Positions 7,802 to 15,600 of a stretch of DNA of 24,013 bases are shown here, in pieces. The stretch lies in assembly GCA_030849075.1 (NCBI GenBank), contig JASAOO010003129.1:1-24013 (forward strand). The letters are read 5' to 3'. The stretch's first letter is position 1; the number at the start of each line of letters is the position of its first letter. Made by a program: the position numbers and the translations under genes. The DNA comes from Zelonia costaricensis (Eukaryota > Euglenozoa > Kinetoplastea > Trypanosomatida > Trypanosomatidae). Below the pieces are notes generated by a model, which was given only the letters and a program-made list of their open reading frames with translations, did not search any database and was not told the DNA's origin.

Positions 7802-9697
7802 CTATCGTCCTTGCACGAGGCGGAGCAGCACGCGCTGCAGCATCATCGTGTTCACGCACGCGGCCAGCGTCAGCGCGACTGCGAGGGCGTAGCGCGACAC
7901 GGCGGACCGCATCGCCGCCATCACACGACGTGACATCTGCGGTGGCATCCACAGCGCGCTGTCGCCGCTGCTGACGACCCCGTACTGCACGCCCGCTGCG
8001 GTGGAGACGGTGAAGCCGGCACGCGGAAGCGTGAGTCGGCCGCCAACTGGGTACGCATCGGCCATCATGCCGAACGCGCCGCCCCCCAGAGAACCGGTCG
8101 TCCCCGCCGCAGTGGACGCCCCGGTGCTTGCGCCCGCACCACTCCCGCCACTCGGCCCGCCGACGGAGCTGGCGACCGGCGAGGCACCGTACAGCGCACG
8201 CCATGCAACGAAGATGGCGATGCCGGACATGGTGGTGCACCAGCCCACCATCATGAGCTGCTCCACATCCGATGACGTCGCCCAGCGCGCATGTAGCAGC
8301 TCCTGCTGCTCCTCCGCACGCTCCCGCAGCAATGCCACCTCGCCGCCGGTCTCCAGCCACATGCGGTAGTTGTCGGCCAACTCGGCGGGCAACTCACTCA
8401 GCAGCTCGTACGACGCGTTCACCCGCTCCATCAACGCGTCGTCGCCGCCCGCCACGTCGGGGTGCAGCTGCTTAGCCAGGGTGCGGTACGACTGCTTCAC
8501 GTCCGCCGCCGTCCACACCCGCACCACGCGGCCGTCCGGGCGCACGAGCTGCAGCACCCGGAACGCGTCGTGGATCTCCGCGAAGGTCGGCACCACTACC
8601 GCCTCCGCTGCCTCCTCGCTGTGGGCGTCGGTGTCGGTGTGGTGCTCATGGCGCGTGTCATCACCGCTGCTGCTGCTGCTGCGAGCTGTGGTGTGGTCCG
8701 TGGTGCCCGGCTGCTCCGTGGTGCCCTCAGTGCTGCGTGCATCGTTCGGCAGCTCTGCTGCCTTCTCCGCGTCGGTAGCGGTTGTCGTGGCCCGGCGGGC
8801 CTCGGTCGGCGCGTCCGTGTCCGCGGCAGAGGAGTAGGAGCGCTTCGGCGTGTGGAGGGGCACGGCGGCGATGGGGGCATCTACGGGCGCCGTCTCGGCA
8901 GCCGCGGCAACGACAGCAGCAGTAGCAGCAGCAGCAGCAGGCGGCGCAGGGGCACTCGTGCCCGATGGAGTCGACACAGCCGGAGTACGGGAAAGGGTCG
9001 TCTCCCGTGTGGACGTGATTTGGGCCAGCGGCATTGCCAGCCGCCGCGCCGACGCCGCGGCCTCGCACGCCTGCAGGGCCGCCACCCACCGCACGCCGCA
9101 CCGCAGGCGCGTCGAGGCAGCCATGGCAGCCACCGCGCCCCCGCGCGTTCGCCGTGCGCCCACGCCCCAAATACACGCGTGGGTGCCCGCGCGTAGTGGC
9201 GCCGCCTCGTGCGCCGACACGCAGTCCCGACGAGCGCGGCGCCAGACAACGAGCTGCGTCAGGACCCGCACGGGCAGCCGCGCTAGCTGCGTCGATGTCG
9301 GAGCCGCCATGAGGGCAAGGCTGCGCTGCACGCCGTGCCGTGACGCCGCCGCAGCAGCAGCAGCCGTCGCGGCGTCGCACGAGGAGAAGGGGGCGAGCGG
9401 CGTGGCCAGCGCGCTGGGCACGGTGGGGTGCGTGCGGTGCCGGCCGTGGCCGAGGCGGAGTCGGCGACGCATGCGTTGCAGCACGCGCAGCGGTGGCGGG
9501 GTGGCCGCGGCGAGGGCGGCGGCGGTGGCGGCGACAGCGCAGTCCGCCATGAGCGTTGCCGCAGCCGCGCTGGAGTGCGCGTGGTCGGCGTCGGCGCGTG
9601 TGCAATGCGGCGACGGTGGCACAGCCGCAGCCACCGCGGCGCCAGCGCGGGCGCCGGCGATGCGAGCCACGTACGGGCCCGTGAAGAGGCTGCGCAT
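7802..9697 (-). CDS. J-domain (DnaJ-like) protein, mitochondrial-type, two membrane segments, 631 aa
   Basis: A type III J protein, expected to act as an Hsp70 co-chaperone. The J domain is at about residues 370-440, with HPD at 412-414 inside LAKQLHPDVAGG. It has an insertion between helices I and II (RPDGRVVRVWTAA) absent from a minimal J domain. The Met1 N-terminus (MRSLFTGPYVARIAGARAGA) is basic and lacks acidic residues, like a mitochondrial presequence. Residues 20-365 are Ala/Thr/Ser-rich low complexity, including poly-Ala and poly-Ser runs. Hydrophobic segments at about 481-503 (MMVGWCTTMSGIAIFVAW) and 604-625 could span a membrane, with a Gly/Ser/Ala-rich loop between them (505-550). 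ATG 9695-9697 is the first ATG after a good splice acceptor at 9982-9981. Met192 (9124, MAASTRLRCG) is a less likely alternative. The stop is TAG at 7802-7804. The J domain is closest, within this window, to that encoded at 3123-4829. The J family is certain; membrane topology and compartment are inferred. Confidence 0.88.
   Translation of the reverse strand: MRSLFTGPYVARIAGARAGAAVAAAVPPSPHCTRADADHAHSSAAAATLMADCAVAATAAALAAATPPPLRVLQRMRRRLRLGHGRHRTHPTVPSALATPLAPFSSCDAATAAAAAAASRHGVQRSLALMAAPTSTQLARLPVRVLTQLVVWRRARRDCVSAHEAAPLRAGTHACIWGVGARRTRGGAVAAMAASTRLRCGVRWVAALQACEAAASARRLAMPLAQITSTRETTLSRTPAVSTPSGTSAPAPPAAAAATAAVVAAAAETAPVDAPIAAVPLHTPKRSYSSAADTDAPTEARRATTTATDAEKAAELPNDARSTEGTTEQPGTTDHTTARSSSSSGDDTRHEHHTDTDAHSEEAAEAVVVPTFAEIHDAFRVLQLVRPDGRVVRVWTAADVKQSYRTLAKQLHPDVAGGDDALMERVNASYELLSELPAELADNYRMWLETGGEVALLRERAEEQQELLHARWATSSDVEQLMMVGWCTTMSGIAIFVAWRALYGASPVASSVGGPSGGSGAGASTGASTAAGTTGSLGGGAFGMMADAYPVGGRLTLPRAGFTVSTAAGVQYGVVSSGDSALWMPPQMSRRVMAAMRSAVSRYALAVALTLAACVNTMMLQRVLLRLVQGR
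8907..8939 (-). repeat. Trinucleotide run encoding poly-Ala in the 631-aa J protein
   Basis: A GCA/GTA trinucleotide run on the + strand is read as alanine and valine codons on the minus strand at about residues 253-264. It is in frame and so can vary in length without breaking the protein. Confidence 0.75.
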
Positions 9698-9702
9698 GTT
9701 GC

Positions 9703-9730
9703 CTCACTCGGGAGGGGAGAAGAAGAACCG
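9703..9730 (-). promoter_or_regulatory. Alternative proximal trans-splice acceptor for the 631-aa J protein
   Basis: In the minus-strand sense a short pyrimidine tract is followed by AG at 9708-9707 and 9704-9703. Use of either would leave a 5' UTR of only about 5-9 bases before ATG 9697. The distal site at 9981 looks more usual. Confidence 0.3.
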
Positions 9731-9980
9731 AATTTGCAAGTTGGAGGTCGAGTGGGTCTCGAACTGGGTCCCCTTTGGGTTTCAGTCAAGTCGCGGGTGT
9801 CGGCGGTGATGCCCGTGGGTGTACCTCAGCCAAGAGCAGCAGACCCACGCACACACACACGCACGAAGGGAATAGAAGGAGAGCAGGCGGAACGACGGAG
9901 CCCTGGAGAGAGGCGCTAGGGCGACGCGAGACGCCGATCACCGCACTCGGCAGAGGAGGGAGGAGGGAGTCGAGGAACGA

Positions 9981-9999
9981 CTAAGAAACGAAGAAGAAG
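9981..9999 (-). promoter_or_regulatory. Predicted main trans-splice acceptor for the 631-aa J protein
   Basis: The minus-strand sense reads a T/C-rich tract (CTTCTTCTTCGTTTCTTAG) with the AG at 9982-9981. The 5' UTR would be about 283 bases, and I see no ATG on the minus strand between it and 9697, which supports that start codon. Confidence 0.6.
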
Positions 10000-10264
10000 T
10001 CAGCAGCGGCAGCAGAGCCAACAACACGCACACGCATACCAATCAACAACGCTGCTGTTCTTCTATTCTCTCTTCCGGTGAGTGGAGAGATCGCGGAGGG
10101 GGGGGGGAAAGGATGCCTCAGCGCAGAGGCAATACCAGCGCTTCAACCACAGAGAAGAATCTGATCTTTGGAAGGCGTGTGTGTGTGTGTGTCCCTTACA
10201 AAGCGCACACACACAATCACCAACGCACACGTCAGCTGAGCTCTGCTCTGTCTCTCTCACTCCC

Positions 10265-10328
10265 CACCTTCTTTCGTTAACAACACTTTAAAAAATAAGA
10301 AAAAATCGAACACGGGTGGACTTAGTTA
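10265..10328. other. AT-rich island in GC-rich spacer
   Basis: A short segment that is unusually rich in A and T for this window, including TTTAAAAAATAAGAAAAAAT and a GTTAAC/GTTAAA pair at its ends. In the minus-strand sense it is a T-rich tract. It may mark a polyadenylation or processing zone, or the remnant of an oligo-A tail. I see no gene in it. Confidence 0.4.
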
Positions 10329-10396
10329 AACGCCGGCAACGCACACACACACACACACGCAGAGAAGCGGGGGAGGAAAGGGGGAAGGAGTGGGGT

Positions 10397-10432
10397 GGAG
10401 GTTGATGTCGAGGCCGAGGTCGAGGTCGAGGT
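10397..10432. repeat. Short GAGGTC-type hexanucleotide tandem repeat
   Basis: About four to five imperfect GAGGTC/GAGGCC units in tandem. The minus strand translates them as alternating Leu-Asp, but no larger protein context supports coding. Confidence 0.8.
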
Positions 10433-10843
10433 GTGGGGAAGGGAAGGTGGGCGATGGGAAATCAAAGAAGTACACCAGCGGAGAAGAAGAAGAAGAGGGG
10501 GAAAACACACAAAAAGAAAGCAGCAGAGAAGAAATCGTTGAATGTGAAGAGCCGACCGACTCGCCGAGTGTGCGCCTGGGCCTCGCGTGCGAAGAGGTGG
10601 ATCGATCACACTGCCCCGAGACACAGGCGCGTGCGCAAGCGCGTGTGTGTGCAGGAGGCGCACAACGCACACCGCTGCCGAGCCTCCAGACACGTAAGCC
10701 TGGAACTATCTCTCTCCCTCTCGTCTGTTGTGCGCTTCTAATACTCGTGCCTGATGAACGTAAAGAAAAGGGTAAAGAAACGGGAGAGGCGCGACGGGAC
10801 GCGTCGGGCCCCCTCCCCCTCGCGGCAGGAGCAGTGCAGTGCC

Positions 10844-10870
10844 GTGTGTGTGTGTGTGTGTGTGTGTGTA
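10844..10870. repeat. (GT)n microsatellite
   Basis: About thirteen GT units in the spacer downstream of the PFK-2/FBPase-2 gene. Confidence 0.93.
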
Positions 10871-11084
10871 TGCGCGTACGTGGCGGAGATGCGTGCGGCG
10901 CCACAGACACGAGCTCAGCGCTGAGGATAGCCCCCGGCACCTGACTGCAGTCCCCCTTCCTTACCAACGAAAACAAAGACTTGACAGACGAGTTTACTTC
11001 GTGCCTCTTCTAGTGTATGCCGACACGAACTCCAGACGCTACCACCCCCTCTTCCACGACGGTGGAAGAAGCAGCGATGGTGCT

Positions 11085-11117
11085 TGTGTGTGTGTGTGTG
11101 TGTGTGCGTGTGTGTAT
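11085..11117. repeat. (GT)n microsatellite
   Basis: A GT run with one CG interruption, about 215 bases from the preceding GT array. Confidence 0.92.
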
Positions 11118-12171
11118 TACAGGGGAACGCGAATAGGCCAGCAGAGAGCGCCGGCGCCAGCGATGCTCTAATGCGCGCGGCGTGCGACCTGCGGAACGGT
11201 ATAGAAGGGGTGGGGACGGGAGAGAGTGGAGGGGGTGGGGTGGGGGCCGGTACTGCATGGTGGTGGTGTGTTCAGCGACGCGGGGATGGGGAGGAGGGGA
11301 GAGTGGGGGGGTGCACAACCAGCAGAGGGGAGAGAGGGGTGGAGAATGAAGGTCTGGACAAGATCCAACACACGAGGTGACATGTGACAAGAAATGGAGT
11401 GGGGGGAGGGGGGCCAGACGTGTGACGACGCGGTGCGAGTACTGCCCTCTCGTCCCCCCCCCGCGAACTCCTCGCCGTTGTGAACTCTCCACTCAAACAC
11501 AGCGGGGGGACGGAGGGAGGGGGAGGGCCAGGGCTCGCGAAGGGAAATCGCCGGGATCGCTGCGTCAACCCTGCCCGCCTCCACATCCCTTTCCGTGCTC
11601 TACGGGAGGTGCCGCAGGAGACACGGTGCGAGCGCTGTCCGAGAAGCCGTCCGGGTGTCGGTCTTGAAGAGGGGGGAGGGGCTTGCCGTCGAGAGCTTCA
11701 CGTGGGTCATGCACTCTCTCCCCCCAACCCCCCCCCGATGTGAGCGCATCGGCGTTGCAGCACGCGCAAGCACCTGAGACGCGTTGCGCACGAGCTCCCC
11801 GCACCGTTTGCCTTTCTTTGTTTGTTTTACTTGTTTTTTTCGGGAGCTACGCTTGCGCTCGCCCCAAACCACGCTGGGCACGCCCCTCCTCCTATTCGAC
11901 TTTTTTGGGAGCCGTTCGTGATTGCGTGGTGGACGAGATGTGTGAGAGGGCGCTGATCGGACGTTGTTGTTTTGGGGGGAGAGGGGTTGAGAGACGCTAA
12001 AGGTGACGAAGGGAGACAACACGTACGTTTGTGCTTCAGCACTGCTGTGACAAGTCGCACCAGTGTGTGTGTGTGCACGAGTTGTCAGAGTCGCATCCTC
12101 CGCATGATGCGGGGGGAGGGGTGGGGGGAGGCCACCCGAACTACGAGGAGCTCAAGCAAGCCAGCCGAACA

Positions 12172-12205
12172 CAAACACACGGACACACACACACACACAC
12201 ACACG
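12172..12205. repeat. (CA)n microsatellite
   Basis: A CA run with one interruption. It probably lies in the 3' UTR of the PFK-2/FBPase-2 gene. Confidence 0.92.
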
Positions 12206-12425
12206 CATCTTCACAACTGCACACACGCCTGACGAGGAGGAGGCGAGGAGGGAGGGGAGAGGGGGGGAGCGTGATGAACAGGTCGACGAACACACGAGAG
12301 GAGGAGAAGAAGTGAAGATGGAGGGGAGGGGGAGCAAGGTCAACGCGGAAAGCACCGATCACGCTAAGAGGAAGGGTGGAAGGGTGGAGGGGTGGGTGTC
12401 CACGCAAGACACCGAGGTCGCACAT

Positions 12426-12536
12426 GCACACACACACACATACACATACAGACACACACGTACGGGAAGACGTCTCCGGAAAAGAAGCCCAAGGGAAGGG
12501 CATCAGTCAGCAATCACCACAGCGGGTGCGCACAAG

Positions 12537-12567
<31 letters not shown>

Positions 12568-12568
12568 G
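12426..12568. repeat. Pair of (CA)n microsatellites close to the PFK-2/FBPase-2 stop codon
   Basis: Two CA arrays (12426-12459, imperfect, and 12539-12568, near perfect) flank about 80 bases of ordinary sequence. They begin about 90 bases past the stop codon, so the mRNA 3' UTR would carry two (GU)n runs. Confidence 0.9.
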
Positions 12569-12660
12569 CAGCCATACGCATCCACACCTTCGCACCGTTC
12601 CACCTGCACGTGCTTGGGAGCGTCCGGGGGCTGACACCACGCCGCACGCCGATCAGCGCC

Positions 12661-15600
12661 TTACGCGCCGGCGGAGGTCGGAGTCGGCGTCTTCAGGGCG
12701 GCCGTGCCGGCAGCGGATGGATGCTGCGGCGGTTGTGGCGGCGGTGGTGACGCCCGGGTCCCCACCGGTGTCTTGTGGAGGTGAAATCCCGCCTCGAAGT
12801 TGTCCAGCTTCAGCTCATCCAAGCTGGCGATGCCCTTCGAGTCGTAGGTGCAGCGCCACACCGTGCGGTGCGGCACCTCAACGCTGATGCTGCTCTCCGC
12901 AGAGGTGCTACCGAAGTAGGCCAGCAAGCAGCGCAGCACGGCTTGATGGGCGACCACGACAACAACCTTGTCCGCGTTCTCGAGCTCCATGATGACGGGC
13001 TCGAGCCGCACAACAAGGTCCTGGTAGCTCTCGCCCTCCGGGTAGCGGAAGGTGTACTTACTGCGCTTGCGGAAGTAGTCAATGAGTGGGTAGCGCTCCT
13101 TCACCTCCGCGTAGGTCATGTCCTCGCAGACGCCGGCGTGGATCTCGTTGAGGCTGCTCCACCGCAGCGTGCGGATGTTCAAGAGCCGCTCGCTCAGCTC
13201 GGCCGTCTGGATGGCGCGCCGCAGCTGGCTCGTCCACACCTCCAGCGTGTCCGCCGTGTTCGCCGCGGACGGTGTCGTCGTGGTGGCGGCGGCGGCGGTG
13301 GCGGCAATGTCCGACAGGGACGTTGCGTGCCCGCGCTGCGTGTGGTCAACCCGTTCGAGGTGGCGCTTCAGCGATCCGAGGAACTCGAGCAGCGCCGCGG
13401 CATCGCGCATGCCCTGCTCCGTCAGCAGCGGGTTGCCGCCGATGCGGTCCTCGAGGTTGTAGCAGCTCTGACCGTGCCGCACAAAGTAGATGGGGTGCTG
13501 GATCTTCACCTGCGACAGGTTCATGACGTACGAGATGATGCGGCTGGCCAGGTAGCCGGAGATGCCGTGGGTCTCGATAGTGTTGGAGTTCATGATCTTC
13601 ACGTAGCTGCGCGGCTGCACCGGCGGCGGCGGCGGCGCGCGGGCGGGGTACGGCTGCGGCGGCGGTGAGGGGCGGCTGTGACGTGAACGCTGGTGCGGCG
13701 GGTGGTGGAGGAGTGCGGGGTCCTCGTCACCGTACGCCAGCGCCGGGCTTCGCAGCAGCGCCCCGGTACTCGCCGCTCCACCGCCGCCGTTGCGGCTCGC
13801 GGCCGCGGCGGCTGCGGCGGCCTGGGCTGCCTTGGGTGCCTCTGCGAGGGTTTCGTAGACGCTCTCCAGAAACGCAAGTCGCTCGTGGAAGTCGTCCGCG
13901 GCGGCCTTGGGGTCGATGTCGCCGCGGGGGTACTCCATGGGGTCCCGGATCTTGCACTGCACAAAGTCCAGCGGGTCCTCCTGGGCATCCCGGATCACCT
14001 CCATGTAAAAGAACTGCGCCGCCAGAGGGCGGAAGAGCTGCTCCGCCTCCTGCCGCAGCTCCTCCGTGATGAAGTCGTCATTCACCACCACCACCTCGCC
14101 GCCGTGCTGGAAGAAGAGGTGACAGTCGTCAGCGAAGCTCTGCAACACGTAGCGGTACAGCCGACGCGCGACGCTGGTGGGCTGCTCGATCAGGTCACGA
14201 AAGTGCCGCGTGCGCAGCACCTCAGCAGGCAGCGGCGGCTCGTCGGCACCACTTGCGGCGTGCGGTGCCGTGCCAGCCGAGGCGACCATGCTCGCCGACG
14301 CAACAGCCGCCACAGCGCCGCCACTCTCGCTTGCCGCTCTCTCCGCACGGACGTCGATGCCGTCGCTGGCGGCGAAGACAGCGCCATCCGTCGGCGGCTC
14401 CGGGCCCACCGGGCTGCCCTCTACGGAGTCGACCGTGTACGGCTGCATCGACGGACACACCGGCGACGCGCGGTGCCCGGCAGTGGCCGTTGACGTCGAC
14501 GCGGCGGCGCTCATCGAGGCGGACCCGGAGGCGGAGAAGGACAGCGGCGGTGCCGCCGCACCTGCGCCGCGACGAGACGGAGACGACGTCAGCGCCCCGG
14601 TCGCCAGGTCGCGCACCACGCGCGTGACGTCGTCCAGCGTGGAGTGCATGCCCGCCTGCCGGTTGGCGCGCCCAAACGCTGGCCGGGCTGATGCCGCCGC
14701 CGACGGGTGCGTCGCAGGAGCATTGGGAAACGAAGAACCTGCACTCCCCGCGCATGGCGGCGGGGGTGAGGGTGGCGGAACCCCCGTGCTCTGCCGCCCT
14801 GTGGCGGCCATGCTGCAGCTGGTATCGCTCTCCTGCTCGGGCTCCTCGCCGCTGCTCAGGATCTCCACGGCGTCGTCGCTGTCCTGCGCGGCTGCCTCCC
14901 CGGCGGTGGAGGCCCGTGCACGATGCCCGGCAGCCGCCGTCGACTCCGACGGCGTCGCGGCGAGCTCGGGGTGGGCGGCCTCCCAATCGAGCAACACGCG
15001 TCGCCAGGCAACTTGAATGTTCTGCACCTTCGCCCTACTCCCGTGCCACCCCAGCAGGCGACAAATTTTCTGCGCAAGGAAGGTCTTGCCCCGCGCCGGC
15101 AGGCCCATCATGAAGATGATCAGCGTCTTGGTACCGTCCTCCGCGGCCTTCTTGAAGTACTCCGGACCCTGCTGCGACGCCGGGATCGTGTACATGGAGA
15201 GCTGCGTCATGAGCTCAAAGGGCATGTCGTTGGCCATGAACGAGGACACATGCGGGAGACGGCTGGCGCCAGCGCTCTCGTCCCCGTCGGCGGCGTCGAC
15301 GCTGCCGGTCGAGGCGCAGTGCGGCAGTGCCTCGGTGGCGACGTGGCCCGCAACAGGGGCGACGGGGCTGGACGTCGGGTACGACGGGGCAGTCGAGAGC
15401 GGCGTCTCGAGCGTGCCATCACCGCTGTGGGCGGAGCCGCTTGTGAAGGGCGCCGCCGGTGCCGTCAGGGACGCCATCGCTGCGGCCTTCGTCGGTGACA
15501 GCAGCCGGCCGCCGGCCGCAGCGCCCCTCTCCACTGCGGAAGGGTGCGACGGTGGTGGTAGTGCGAGTGTATTCGCCCCCGCCGTGTGCGGGTCGTCGCC

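Larger units (their letters stand above)
10000..12660. other. Long spacer between the 631-aa J protein and the PFK-2/FBPase-2 gene
   Basis: About 2.7 kb with no credible coding region. It should contain the 3' UTR of the PFK-2/FBPase-2 gene (stop at 12661-12663). Contents are GT/CA microsatellites at 10177-10192, 10342-10359, 10844-10870, 11085-11117, 12172-12205, 12426-12459 and 12539-12568; a GAGGTC-type hexamer repeat (10397-10432); an AT-rich island (10265-10328); G-rich stretches (11200-11300, 11398-11412); and a + strand T-rich patch (11810-11915). The part 11560-11790 is of ordinary complexity, but no frame is convincing. Confidence 0.55.

Noticed and set aside
7179..8360. 393-residue minus-strand frame overlapping the end of the 631-aa J-protein gene
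   Set aside because: Begins inside the gene in a different frame and runs into spacer repeats, translating them as Ser/Pro/Leu/Cys strings.
8727..9707. 326-residue minus-strand frame and the + strand frame at 8850-9809
   Set aside because: Both overlap the 631-aa J-protein gene in other frames and are Arg/Ala/Gly-rich; no stop codons are expected by chance at this GC content.
9745..9775. tRNA B-box-like sequence (AGTTCGAGACC on the minus strand)
   Set aside because: The bases on either side of the TTCGA loop do not pair as a T-stem and there is no A-box, anticodon arm or acceptor stem; probably chance within a 5' UTR.
14177..15016. 279-residue + strand frame and other frames inside the PFK-2/FBPase-2 gene
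   Set aside because: Shadow of the large minus-strand frame, which contains the P-loop and both phosphatase histidine motifs.
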